In this document: positions 44,501-59,473 of the stretch, piece after piece
Position numbering within the stretch: position 1 is the stretch's first letter
Layout: the number at the start of each line of letters is the position of its first letter
Assembly: GCF_964275005.1 (NCBI RefSeq)
Contig: NC_092692.1
Location: 13,957,584-14,021,583 of the forward strand
Direction: 5' to 3'
Length of the DNA: 64,000 nucleotides
Source of the DNA: Diadema setosum
Taxonomy: Eukaryota; Echinodermata; Echinoidea; Diadematoida; Diadematidae
Position numbers and translations under genes: made by a program
Notes under the pieces: model-generated
Databases searched by the model: none
Told to the model about the DNA's origin: nothing
Seen by the model: only the letters and a program-made list of their open reading frames with translations

Positions 44501-47500
44501 CCCTTATCACGATTACTGCTGGTGGTTGTATGTTATCCGCCTCTAACACTCGCACATCAAACATCATCATTATCCAGCACCCTCTCCCATCTCTCTCTCA
44601 CCCTCTCATCCGCATCTATCATCTTCATCTCCAACTCTCTCCCGCCATCTTTCTTCTCTCCGCTCCAAAATGCCCCTGGCATGGTGTTGAAGTCTTATCA
44701 CTCGTATCTGTCCACCTCTTGAAATCACTCCCCTCTCTCCTTCTTTACCCCATCCCTCTCACTCTTTCCCTCTACCTCCTTCTCCCCTTCTCTCTCAGTA
44801 AAGGAGCTTGCTCCTCCCCCCTCATCTTCTCTTAGGTATCTGGGTCGAGAATGATGCGACAACACATCTCTTGTCACTTAGGCTTAAGCACTGTCATCTC
44901 ACGGTATTCTCTTCTTGACGTGAAGTCTCACAAGTATGCATTGACCCTCTCTTTACCCCCTTTCTGATGCATCCCTCCCCCTCGTATATTGACATCGTCA
45001 ATCACTGCTATCAATCACAATTTACCCAGCGATATTGATTAATGGTTGATATTGATTGAAGCTCCTCATGATGTCCAGTGTACCGTCTTGACATAATGTA
45101 TCAACTGAGGACATTTTTTTACTCGCTTGTCTTTGTCATGAACTGTCACGGACAGTGAGGTGGCAGGCGACACAGTGCTGATGAATTTTGATACGACAGC
45201 CTTGCCGAGCACGAAGCGGACAATACAAATGCTAGCCCTTGTGCAGTTGTGGGACCACCGCTTTAAAACTCGCCAATGTTGCTTGTTCTGAACATTAAAA
45301 CATCAAAATGGTGACTTGCTGAAATTCGCCATGGCGCTTTGATCTGGCAGAGAAGGTGCTAGTGAAGGCGAGACATCAAAACTCGCTATTGACGCAAAGG
45401 TACATTCCAGTCCTCAACAAGGCGCCTTGGCAAGTTTCAAACGAGTCGCCGTCTCACTTTCTCCTCAAGATCAAAGTGCTCAGACGAGTTTAGCAGAGTC
45501 TCCTTCTCGTCCTAAACAAGGCACCTTGACGAATTTCAACAAGTCGACTTCATGCCAGTACGTGTAAACATCCAAGCGAAAGTTTTACGTCCGTTAGTCT
45601 TGTATACAGTGCGTTGGGAAAACAAGCTACTTAAACAAAGTGAAGGTCAATTCACATTCGCATCACTCAGTGTCCGGACACCTCTCAGGCCTTAGCGAAC
45701 AGGTGAGGGCGTATTTTGGTCTCATTTGCCGGCCTACGCGCGCTTCTGTTGATCTTATAGCTGATGCTATAACTACATGGTGAGTGATTGGAATGACTGC
45801 AGTATACAGCCCTATACAAATATGACGTGTCTAAATAGTGTGTCAACTTTGAAGGGGCCGCGGAACCACAGGGGGAGGAGATGGTTGAATCCCCCAAACT
45901 TTCAGTTTAAAAAGATGATAATAATCATAAGGAACACGAGAAAACCGTGACTTTCCAAAACTGCTGCTCAAGATTTTTTTTTTTTTGGCGTATCGACAAG
46001 AGGGGGGGGGGGGAGGGGAAGGGAGAGCAAGGTAAAACCTTTCTGACACCCCCCCCCCCTCCCCTTAGAATAGTTCCACGGTCCATGCTTTGTTCTTACT
46101 GACTTTATCGCCCTCGCCGACGCCGTAAAACATGTTTGGGCCAACTCCTCACGAGGTTGTCCACTTTAAGAGAAATAGAAAATTATATCCAAGCATTTCA
46201 TTGACCTCATGGTCAAAATGAGCACATCGATCCATGTGATTGTTCTTATCATTACTGTTGGTTAAACGAGTTAGATAATGTGGAAACCGAATAAGTAGTG
46301 TTTAAGCAATTTGTTTTGAAAATAAACTAAATAAACTACATGAACTGAATTAAACTTAACTGAACCATGCAGATTACCAACCTATAGCAAAGCGTGAATT
46401 CAATATCTAAGGAAGATAACACATCAAACATCACTCTTCAAATCTATGATTTGCCATATGCCATATTGTCAGAAGTTGGATTTTGCTGTTTTGAATGAAA
46501 ACTTTCTTTTCAATAATTCTGCACTTGCCCAATTAAAAAACAAAGATGTTAATCTATAAGTAGCGCAATTATACGACGTCGATATTACTGCGAATTACAC
46601 TGCTGCTGATGTAAAGATAATGATAACGATACCAAGCTTAATAACGAAGACGAAACAAAAAAAAGACAATGAATATGAATAACGAGAGTAACTAACCATG
46701 AAAGTAATGACAATACTATTTTTGCTCTTCTCATCACAACTATCATATTCGACCTATTATTTCTTACGTGTATCTCTTTCTCCGTATGCATATTATACTT
46801 CTCTTTCCAACTCATGTTCTACCTATTACCTCACACCCGTCTCTCCTGCGGATTCTAGGTGTCATGGAATCTATACTGTCAATGTTTCTGGAATTAGAAT
46901 GTGTTCAGAAGGTTTTCGTAACCGACGAGAGGCCGTTTAAATGGTGACAAATAGAGAGATGGGGGGGGGGGGGAGAGAAAGGAGAGTGATATGTGTCTTC
47001 GTGGAAAAAGAATATGACTGGATTTAGAGGTACTAACTAATTACATAGTTACAGTGATTTGCACCCTCATCATATCGTTATCACTTTTTCTTTATTTTCT
47101 TTCCTTGTTTATATTCTGGGCCCTACATCATATAAAAAATTGCTATAGCAACTCTACCTGAGGTGGCAAAAGTCATGGTAACGACAAGAACCCCTCTTCC
47201 TGATTGGCTGTTGCTATATGCAGCTGCTCATATAGTCTAACAAAACTTGCTATCCAAACATCTTTTTTTTTAATGAAATGGGGCCCCTGGTGTTTTTCTT
47301 TATCGACACTTTGCCGTAATTCCGAGGGTCCTGTTGTTACGTTATATCCACAGAGTTACATCAGAGCATGGCGTGGAGATATTCATTATTGTCGGAGAGA
47401 CAAGACCCGATGTGTTAAAACGTGACGGCGGAGACAAACACTCATGGGAACGTCGTAGGATAAAGATGTGTGTATGGTGTGTGTGTGTGTGTGTGTTTGC

Positions 47501-50500
47501 GTCGTGGTGTGGCATATCACGTATTTCCACACGTGACCCGTGCATGAAGGTTTAAGGAGACGGCGAATGCAAGTATAATACATGAATCATGTAAATTTAA
47601 TAACTCACAGGCTATGCGTGATCAACGCGCTTCATTCGTCAATTTAATGACTTATGCTGACAGTGCACTCTTAAAGTTCCTCCATAATCATATCTCCCTC
47701 GTATTTGAATACATTTCTGCTGACTTGTAGGTTGTAGGCTTAAAAATTTCTGTTGCTTTATCAGTTTACTTCTTATTTATCAACAAATATCAATTTCTGT
47801 CTGCATATATACATGTGTACTTTGATGGTTTTATTATTCTAGGTGACAGGTACTTTTGGAATATGAAGTGTGTCGACTTGTAATTTTGTAAATGATATAA
47901 AAAATTATGAATGTCACGAATGACAGGTGAGGGAAAACTAGTGATTTGACAAATAGTCTTACACCAATCCGTGGATTTTTTTTTCCAATAAAGTGCATGT
48001 TGTTTGATATAAATAAAATCGGATATTCCTTTGCATGAACTGTTAAAAGTCATTATCAGTGCATAATATATATGATTATCTATGCACGTGTACTATTTTT
48101 TTTTGTTTACCCTGATGCTTGCAAGTTCTAGCCTTGAGAAATTCTTATAAAAGATGATTTCGAGGAATTCGTATAACGCGAAATGTCTTGACACGAGACT
48201 AGTAGAGTCGATCCAGGGACGCCCACTTTATAGGCGTGCGCATCTACACAGCATTACTCCAGTATCAATCTTTCAGAGCTCGCAATATACTGTACATGCA
48301 CTGTCTATGCTACCCCGGGTACTCACGGAAATGACAATCTACGCCTAACAAAGACTAGTCGATAAATGAAATTAGACAGAGGTAATGGTGGGGATACATC
48401 GAAGGAATGACGTCATAATCATCTCCACTGCTGCCATGTTGTGTCAACGCATGCCTCGGCCTCGCTATGTTTGTTTCTCACAGCTCGACCAAAATCTAAT
48501 AAGTAAGAAGGTCTGCCCAGTGTAACTCGATCAGCCCTTTTTGTTGATTAAAGCGCATTACGGTGGGATCAACCGAGGGAACTTTCTATGCCATATGAGA
48601 GGCAACACACAATACATGCACCGGAAAATATTTTGCGTACTAATGTAATAAAAAAGAATACCGAGTGGATAATGCAGAAAGGCATGGACCTACTTATTAG
48701 TGACTAACAATGGGATAGGTAATACTCAGCGTTCAACATTGTTCAACATCCTTCTCATAGCTATACCTTCATCTGGGGTGCGATTACAAGGTACTTCTGG
48801 GCCCCATTTCATAAATGATGTTAGGATGTCAACTCTTGCTGGAATGGCAGTTGTCATGGTAACGACAAGAATCCAGCTTCCTGATTGGCTGTTGCTATTG
48901 GAAGTTGCCATTCCAGCAAGAATTGCTATCCTAACATCATTCATGAAATGGGACCGTGGAGTGGCAAACAAAAGTGCATAAAACATTTACAATCCTCTTC
49001 TCTCTGCAATATGGCGTCATTAGCATGATCATAAAGTAGATGATGAGTTTTTGTTTTATTTCCAATCCTATCTGAGAATACTGCCGATAAAGAGAATGAT
49101 GAGCCTGGTCCCATCATCAACAATAAACACATATTAAAGCTCTCCGAAAAGGAATATCGCTTAAACATTTTAACCCCGGACACTGTAGCCGATCCGTTTT
49201 GGTTTGCCAAAAGCTCCATTTTCCTCCTATGCCCCTTCTCACCAAAGACAAATTATGGACTACCTCTTCCTAATTGACCAATCAGAATGGAGGATATGAG
49301 TTGTGCGACAAGAAATTGACAGAAAAATTTCAAACATTCGGGACTTCCCATCGACTTTCAACCACGCCCTTGATGTCTTGCTTCTAATGATTATGATAAT
49401 GACATTGGTAAAAGATGATAATGATAATGACAATCAATACAATGTTATCATGCATAACAATCATAACTAGAAGCAACGGGCTATTAGAGATACTGTAAGA
49501 AAGTGGGAGACACAACAACGACAACATTCCCTACAACATTTCAAATGCGTGGGTATGGAAAATTATCGTCTGTTCTGACGGATGCGGCCCAGCAGGCGCA
49601 AAAACACAGACACCAATCACAATCATTGCTATCTTGGATTCGCATATGGTACAACACTGCCATATTGGCTCAGGTAGCTCTCGCAGACTGCTCCTAAATG
49701 CCACGTGTTTTATTCGATGCAAATAGCTCCATTAAGGTCAGGCACAAAAGAAAAGCTACACAAATACACACACGCACACGAACACGCACACGCGCGCACA
49801 CACACATACACAACAAAGAAGCACATAGCTCAACTCATGTATAATGAAGTTTCACTCCTGAACGCCATGTGTTTTATTCGATGTAAATAGCTTTAGGGAA
49901 ACACGGACCAAATTTAGATCCTACGGCGCGGCGGGATTATTTTCGCGCTCCAGTTTCGATGGTCTGCGATCCACGGATTGTGCAGCCTGCTTGGTCTTGG
50001 CATTTTCATGTAGGTACTTGGCACTCCGTGAAGGAACATAGCGTGCGAGTAAAATGGAACAGGCGTGCTGACAACCTCGTACGTGGAACTATTTTAACGC
50101 TCACAGAGTGGGCACATTTTCTTGGCCTCAAACCAAATGAGCCAGCCAGTCATTGGGGGAAAAATCAAAGTGAAAAAAGAGCGTTGGCAGAGTCTTTCAC
50201 GTATTTAACATACACACAAAGAGACACACAGAAGCAATAATTAGACAACTCACAACCCCCCCCCCCCTCGATTGGAAGAATCTCGGGTGGAACTCTCCGA
50301 GGGTTTTTTTTTCCTTGATTTGTTGATTACTTTCGATTTTTTTCTTTAACTGATCATGAATATTATGTTTCATGGTTACAGAAAAGTTCCACGAAAAACA
50401 GAATAGAAAGCACAGCAACAAGGAATCGATCGTCTGGTTCCTAACTTCAGGACGTAATGAATGTTATTAGCCTATACGTGCAGTATTGTGACATTTGAAT

Positions 50501-50711
50501 GGAATTATTTTCTTCTCTTATTTTTCTTTTCTTTCCACGCAGAAACGTGCTGATGAAATGAAGCATAGGGGGCGCTGCTGATCTAAGAACCATGTACAGT
50601 GCATGGCTCTGATGCAATCGTCTGATTAATAAATCTGGCTAGCAAGCTAGTGACATATTATCAAGTTGAAAAAAAAAGGATAAAAAGTGAAGGAGGCATG
50701 CCTAGACCAGC

Positions 50712-50748
<37 letters not shown>

Positions 50749-53700
50749 ACATTAACATAAACATGACAAAAGGCAGCATATTCGTATCATCATTTTTGCA
50801 GCTTACATAGTTTCGCACGCGACGGTTTAGGAAGAGTGCGCGTTGGTTAAGAATAAGTATTTGTCCATATTTCTCATCAAAATGGAGAGAAAATATAGGT
50901 CCTGCACGTTCTATATCATTGAAACTCCGTCACAAAGGACTACTGTGCAATTTTATGTCACTCTTTCCCCCTCATTTCTCGTACACGTCATTTTCCGCCA
51001 TGATACCTAAAGTCAAGCGCTCCGTCAGCCTGGTCAGTGTCCGTCATAGGCCCTATACAGAACCGCAACACATACCATCTCTCGAAGCAAGTCGTGTCGA
51101 AACTGTAAACTTGATTTATTAATTGCTGAAAGGGTTGCAATCGCGTCTAAGTTATTATCTAGCCCTTAAGGACCCTGTTGAATAAAAGAATACAACTTGT
51201 TTCGTATTTCATTTACGTTTAATGATGATCCGTATCAATCAAATCAAATGAGACCACGTTATATAGAGGCTCTACACACTCTCTTTTGTGGCTGGTATAT
51301 ATTGGATGAACTGAGTTTAATATCGATATGTTAAACTATGTTATACATACATTGCACATGAACTTCAGTATAAATGCCTGATCATTACTGTTTCGGTACA
51401 GAATGTTTCAAACAGAATGAATTGATTCACCACATTGCAGTGATGTGCGTTTAATTCAATTCAATTCAGTTCATGGTTTATTCAATCATCTTCGCAGCTG
51501 AGTAGCTGAATATTGCGATGATTGTGTATACATAGTAAAATGACATAAAAATAACATAATTTCATTGATTAAAACACAACATATAAAACATGAATTATAC
51601 TTTTCTAATACTTTGTTTTAAATATAAAATCTAATGAATTCATAAAATTATTGCAAAATGTCATCATACCTGTAATTTTAAATGATATAAGTGCGTCACG
51701 AAATTAAAACTGGATAAACTCAGCAATCCTGATATGAAAACATAATAATGAACCAAGTTAAAAAATGCTATTTGATAATTCCTCATACAGTGTATCCAAT
51801 CACCTACCTAAAATGTTCAAAATATAATCTGCAGGGAATTACTCAAATAATTTTTACATTGTAAACAAAACGAAAAAACAAAAACAAAAAACAAAAAACA
51901 AACCGAACGTACAGCAGCTGTACAGAGAGACCAAACAATCTTAAGACTAACCAGCTAACCGCCATTAATTTTGCTTTAAGATATCTTCACAATTTTACGG
52001 AGCAGACATTAGCTCAAGAATGTAATAAATAACAAATATCATTATGAGATATAAAAAAGCAACAACTGATCTAAAATATATCCAGAATACACCAATCATA
52101 AAAAAATGTTATATATAACACATAAAATTCTTAATTGCAAAGGGAATGAGAAATATAATTCTGCTATTGCTACACTGTATATTCTTCTGCTCATTTCAAA
52201 TCTAATGAATTGATAAACTCATCATAAAAATCCAAAATATGCAGAACTATCAGTGATACATATAACATGATTAACAATTACCACATAATTTCCATCCCAG
52301 TACTTACTCAAAAATCACTGTTGATAAAGACTGCATATTTATTGTACAAACATAACTTTAAAAGAATATTACTTAAAACATTATCAGTATATACACATAT
52401 ATTACTTAAAACATTAAAAGTATATTCAGACTGTACACGTACACATGTACATGAACTTCAAATAATAGATATCATTTCCTTATGCCAAATCTTAATCATA
52501 ATACTATTCTTAATTCAATAACTAATGGGAACTTTATCACTTGTTATTACAAGAAAATGCCAATATGGTCGGACGGACGTACTGAAAAACTGGAAATCCG
52601 GAAACGAAATGGATTTGGCATCTTAGTGAGAGGGGAAAGGAAAGGAAGCACTCGTAGGTAGGCCCTAAATACATACATCTTTCTGGCGTTAAAATTACGT
52701 TCTGCGGTGCCTAGCAACATATTAGCACCGTCTATAGGCGCGCAATAGTCACGTGACACGCATGAAGGGGATTGGTTTGAAAGGCAGCATTCAGAAGCGA
52801 AGTAAAGGCATGAAGAGAACGCCTTGCTTCCTTGCTTGTAATAATAACATTGACACGTACGTATAAAACTGGAAAGTGTCTAGCACCTGTTTTCGCGCTT
52901 GTTTCATTGGTGTCGGATGGACACGAAATATCACTTTGTATTAAAGGTCGATAATTGGTCATAATGTGATCACGTGACAAAAATGCAGCGAGGACCGAAA
53001 TCGTTATATTGCCTGCAGTGGCGTCACGTCAGGTAATATAATTCCGAAATTCGACTAGCTGCCGACGTGGCTAGAGTGAAATGATCCGTCTTTATGTAGA
53101 TCATTAACTCTATCAAACATTCGTGTTGTCTGTCGTTCTAATATAACACTCTTGACATACAGACCCTTAGGATTTTTATAACACCTTTCAAAAGGCAGCA
53201 TGTGTACAATAACGACAAAGCAACTGTCAGACAAATTTTAGTTCCACAGCTGTTACTTCTACTGCTACTATTGGTACTATCTACTATATTTCTACTACAA
53301 CTACTTATGTTATTTCTTGTACTATGATCTTCCATACCACTATATTGCTGCTGCTGCTGCTACTACTACTACTGCTTCTAAGTATATCTGTATAGTAATA
53401 GTAGTACTACTACTACTATATAGCAGTAGTAATAGTAGTATATAGTATTAGACTAGAGTAAAGTAGAGTAGCAGAGTATAGAGTATAGTAGTATTGTAGT
53501 GGTAGAAGTAAGTATATAATGGTGGTGATGATATAGCTAATAGTAGTATAGTTGTTGCTTTCACAGCAGGAGCATTGGTAAGACCCACTTGCATTCGACA
53601 TTTCTATTCCGCAAGTAGTCACGTGAAAGCACCTGTATGAAGAACATACGACAGAAGCAAACACTGAACAAAAACGCGCTGATGATATCTCCTGGAATTC

Positions 53701-56700
53701 TCTGCCAACGACGAATTAGTGATTCCTCGAACAAAGTTTTGAATTTCTTCTTCGTTATTCTGAGAAGTGTACTTCATCTGTGTGTAAATAAAGGCGCACG
53801 TGTATGAACCGTACATACTCTGCGAAACATGAAAGTTGACTTATAATAGGATTTATTCCACTACAAACTGCGAAACGTTTGCATAACACCATGCATAGAA
53901 GCAACTTTTGTTGAAGAAGAGAACGCCTCAGAAAGTGATTCACATAATACAGGCAAGCCGCGCGACTGCTTTTGATCCCCGATTCGATTAGCAAAGCCAC
54001 ATCTTCCCTTTAAGAGTAAGGAAGCCCGATGAATATATTTACTCCTATTTTAACATCACAAGCAAAACAATTAAGCTCCCCTGCTCACGCACGGAGGTAA
54101 AGTGATTTTAGTCCCGTCGCCATGGTGACAGCGGCGGAGAAACTCCTGAGAAGTGAATCCCACTTCAGGCGCTGTTGCATTTTTCGGCTTCGACGGTGAG
54201 CTGGAATAACATGATTGACAGGATCGTGCTACGCCTCGGCCGCGCTTTAAATGATCAAATATTGCGAATTCTATTGACGGTATCAAGCCAAATCTAATCC
54301 GCGAATGCAGCGGCTAAATTCGGATCCGATGATGGGAGACGAAAATAATAAAATTTGCATGGTCCATTGCAGTCAGACACACTTTAAGACGGGCAAAAAC
54401 GTAAAGTGCGTAATGGTGGATAATTCACTTTCTGTAGCCAAGCAGATTCGGGAATTATATTTACCTGAAGCGTGCACTTTCACAACAGTAAATTTTTAAA
54501 AAAGTATCCACTTCTACTTTCATTGTTTATTAGAGGTTTGTCCTCAATTGAGCGATTATTTGAGTCGGCATATGCCGTATGAGTCCATGATTTAATAAAT
54601 GCTATATATGGATAACACGACACATCGACGAGTTGTTTCACACCAACTTTGTCAGAACTCATAAGCACTAAGAAAAAAAAAATCCAATTATGAAGGCATT
54701 ACCAGTTTTAACACCGTCAAGATTTCCTGTTCACAATTTGTATAATGTAACAGAAGATTTGGAAAGCCTAGTCTCTACTCTCTAAAAAAAAAATCGAGTG
54801 AAAATATTCACTCTTGAAGGAGTGAATACAAACAAGAGTGCATTTAGAGTGAAATTGGAGTGAATTTTGAGTGAAAATGTTCATTTTCACTCGTTTTGGA
54901 GTGACCTCAGGGATCACTCGAAGATTTGGAGTGATTCCTGAGGTCACTCCAAAACGAGTGAAAATTAACATTTTCACTAAAAATTCACTCTTGTTTGTAT
55001 TCACTCCTTCAAGAGTGAATATTTTCACTCGATATTTTTTAGAGAGTATTTTCACAAATTTATTGGTTTTTACGCCCTATACAGGAAGACGAAAATAGAA
55101 GGCTTATAACCCGCTCTCCTAAGCTTCAACTTTTTCGAGTCTCTAATCGACGTATCACAGTCAATCAGTGTATATAAATGCTTATATTGCTTGGACACAA
55201 AACTATCAGATACTGTTGTGCCTAACAATATTTTGAGGAATATATTCCCATTGAAGCAAATGCCCAAGAAGGTAGGCCTACTTTGTTTGCCGGGTTCAAG
55301 GCAAAATACACCCCTGCAGAAATAAATTACAATATGGGTATGCGAAAACAAAAGAAAAAAAAAAACGTTTGAAGGATGAGGTGGCTCGAAGCATTTGAAG
55401 ATTGGGATTCTGTCCAAGAGGTCGTGATGGAAACTCTCAATCCATAGTGTGAGTCTGAGCTGACAAAAAAGCTAACCGTAAAACCATCCTTCCATTTTAC
55501 AAGGACCACGGCAATTAATCTTTCATGATGATAAACAAGCATGCGCCTCTTTGATAACACAATGATGACGTCATTTGGCGCCAAACAAAATTACGCGCAA
55601 ATGATCAGTAGAATAGGGTACAAATTGAGGAAAATTTCTACACAACATGATCCTAGTTTACTTTAACGTTCTCTTTCAATCATGTCCGCTCGTACGTCAG
55701 TAACATTATTACTTGACGGGGGAAGGGATCGCGCAGTTGTAATCGCCCACCTCCTATAGTCCTGCCTCATGTTGTTTGCGTCGGTATACTATGTAGCACA
55801 ATCATTACTTCTCTTTATCCCCCCCCCCCCTTCTCTCTATCTTTCTCTCTTTCTAACTCTTGCTCTCATTTTAACGGCGTAGTTTGGGCCAAGAAATACC
55901 GCAAAGTGAAGAACGTTGCAGCCAATAAAAATTATCCACCGTCTATAAAACGCTGCGCAATATTAACAACTATCGTTAAATTTCACGTCTTTGTTAATAA
56001 ACAGACGGGCAAGCACATAAAATTTCATTTAAGGTGTTCCCTAATATCCTAGTAGAGAGGGAAACGTGTTATCACAGGAAGATATCACCTAGTAAACGTA
56101 ACCGGCAACGTGTGAAAAGGGAAACTGAAGCGAAATGGGTTCTGAAAAAATTCTAATTGCTTATTCACAGACACGTCTGTAAATCACGGCGTATAAAACC
56201 TTTCAACATATATTGATCTATACTGGTCTGTTTAATCTACACATTCATTTATTATTATTATTATTATTTTCACTCCTATACTCAATCATGCAAGCAGATG
56301 AAATCTTTTTCTTGTAACGATTTGTTTGTTAGATGCACAGTATCTACGAAAACCAAAATCGCCCATCCAATCCCAGTTGATACCAAAGGCCAATCGTAGA
56401 CGGAGTAGTAATTGGATCACAAGCATAAATAAAAAGTGTTGATAATTAATCAGAAATAAAATGTGTTGACAATTCATCAGAAATAAAATGTGTTGACAAT
56501 TCATCAGAAATAAAATGTGTTGACAATTCATCAGAAATAAAATGTGTTGATAACCCTTTGATTCTTCCTGAGGGTATATAAACCTGATTTTCCTCTCATT
56601 AATCATCCTCTTGAAAACATTGAGAACATGCTTACCGAAACGACGGGAGTGGGTATAGGTTCTTTTCAGGGCCACATACATACCCAAGAAAGACTACGTG

Positions 56701-59403
56701 GTGCACCGTTAAGCTTTCTGCCATGCACCCAACGTAGATGTAATCGATCATTTAAATTGTTAGATTTTGGCGGAGTTAACTTGATGAAACTCAATATACG
56801 AAATGATCGCAAGAACATGTGAAATGCCCCTTTTCGTGCTTTCAAAAACACCCTTTGAGTACAAAATGATTACAACAGTAAAATTACAAAACAACTGAAG
56901 TATGCTCTGAAGAAGCAAATTTGGAATCAAACTTGTTGGAGATGGCTGGCATATAGGATTCTGCTAGCATTCATAGTATACAAAGCATTCTGTCACACTA
57001 CATTTCGCATGCATGAAGAATGATCATGTTCATATACCCGTCTGATCACATCACATCTTTGAGGACATCACATTGTCTATACTCTTTGATTGGAAGAATG
57101 CTATGCTGTGAAGATTGATATATCTACCTTATCTTGGACGTTCAATCTCCATTGATTTTGGAAATTGAAACTAAATACCGTTAAGTTCCTTATGCATCTA
57201 GAGTAAGTTTCTTACAACGTCAAATGCAACTTATGAGTTATCATGGTTGGGATGAACAAGACTACGATAATAAAGACGACAGTATTTAGACCCATAAATA
57301 TTATATCAAGCGAAGATGGTCATGATGATGACGATGCCAGTGATGTCGACGGAGCGGAAGATGATACGGATGATGGTTAGTATGAAGATTATTGACGAAA
57401 ATGTCGAAGACGATTATACCAGTCCTAAAGACATCTCATGTTTCACGGCTGCAGCTAAATATCAAGCTCTTACTTGTTATAATACATGAACACTCCTCCC
57501 CCACACGAACACACACGCACATACACACACACACACCTACACACGCACACACACACACAAGTAAGTTACTGCAGTGACATTATACTCTCCAGCGGCGATC
57601 TGAGTGAGTTTTGATTTCTACCTGTACTGGAGGACGAGGACAAAATGTGACGAGGAATTCGATCACCAATCGATACTATATACGACAACATGCATGACTC
57701 GCTGGCGACTATATCCGGTTTCCCTGACGATCTTTTGCCGTATCATGTACAAAAGCGTGCGTGTTTGTGTGCTTGTGTCTGTGTGTGTGTGTGTGGGGGG
57801 GGTATGTATGTGCGTGTGTGTGCGTGTGTACGTATGTTTCTTAGTGTGTTACATAGTGTCTATCCGCAGAGGCAGAAGGCGTTTGGGAATGTAAGGAGGG
57901 GATTTAACTCATTTTACAATTTAACGTTACTCTGTCCAAAACTGTTCAAAGATGTAAAGAAAAAATAAATAAATAAGTGAGAAAATCAAAGTCAGGTGTC
58001 AGCCAATCAGAATTGAGTATGCAAAGATATATGTTTTTTTTTTTTTTTGCTTTTTTTTAACTTATGTTTGATCTCAACTATTCTGCAGCAGGGTCTATAG
58101 GAGACACACCTTCTTGTCTCTTGCAACATGTTTTTGTTAGCTATGCAAGACTTCAATGCATGTCTGCAAGTTTGTTACTTAATGATATAGTTAATACCGC
58201 AGAGGCTGTGGTGAATGTCGTGTATTATTGTACAATTTATGAGACTCATGCCAGCCCTGTGCTGGTAGACAATAATCAAAACATGGTAAACATCCATTCC
58301 CGGACTCGTAAGCAGTATATTACCCATTATAGAGTCATGACCAAAAGGGCAGGGTGGCAAAGATCATTACAATAATTCATTTTTTTTTTCTTGTCTCATC
58401 TTGAGTGCAAAAGTTTCTAACGATTTCAATTTGTTTAAAGTTAAGGTGATTTTTTTTTTTTGCCTGATTCTGGTATCGTCATAGCAGTGTAAGGCCAGTT
58501 ACGTTTGTATATGAATCATTTATGTATATTTTTCTCTCTACATTTCTTTAATTTTGTGTAAAAATGTGAAATCCGTACATTATCGTATTCAATTCGCTAT
58601 CTCATTGTGTGAATGACTTTCCCCTCTTACACTTTGGAAGTTATCTAGGATTTGCATTAAAAACGATACCACAAAGATCGGACAAGAATGCGCATATGAG
58701 TATGTTTGTGTTTACGTACATGATGAATAAGTTTGTGTGAACGTATGAGTATGATGCGAGTTGTATGTAAGTACATGCAAGTTCCTACGTATTCTGTTTT
58801 GTGTAAGCCCCGTACGATTCGGACTGTAGGCGCTCTCACCTGCCGCGATAGCCGCTGCATCGCAGCTCATCAGCTATCGATCGGTTTCCAAGGACACCGG
58901 ATCGGTCGCCTGAGCCAGGTGAAAAGTGGGGTAATGAATGGGCTTAACACCACTTGATTGCAACGGAAGGAAATAGGAGGAGGGGGGCGGCTGAACGCGC
59001 GCCGCCATAATGTTCGTCGCTCACTGATTTCAATCAGGGACGTAGATTTGTGGATCACACTGAGAATCATCTTTCGGGAGAGTAAATATTGACGTAATAT
59101 TGACGGGGCCACAGGAGTATGATACTTTAATACAGCGCTTCGGTAAAACTGCAAGGGTCAGATAAGAGGCACACACTAAACTGAGACAAGGAACTTGCGA
59201 CGGCGCAGTGAATCAGTCTGCGAAATTCAGACGTCAGTTTCAGATGATGTGGGTGAAAGTTCTCGATTTACGATATTTGCAACCTACTTCGAACTTTTAA
59301 TCACTCATTTTTACTTTCAATGCCTCGACGACTGATTTGTTAAACAATGGAAAGAAAAAACTTAGCGTCGAAAATGTAAGGCGATATATATAATATATAT
59401 AAT

Positions 59404-59473
<70 letters not shown>

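Noticed and set aside
44261..44835. Plus-strand frames of 127-153 codons
   Set aside because: Mostly a C/T-rich simple tract; the CpG-rich start is open on both strands.
53138..53664. Serine- and tyrosine-rich frames
   Set aside because: They arise from CTA/TAG trinucleotide repeats.
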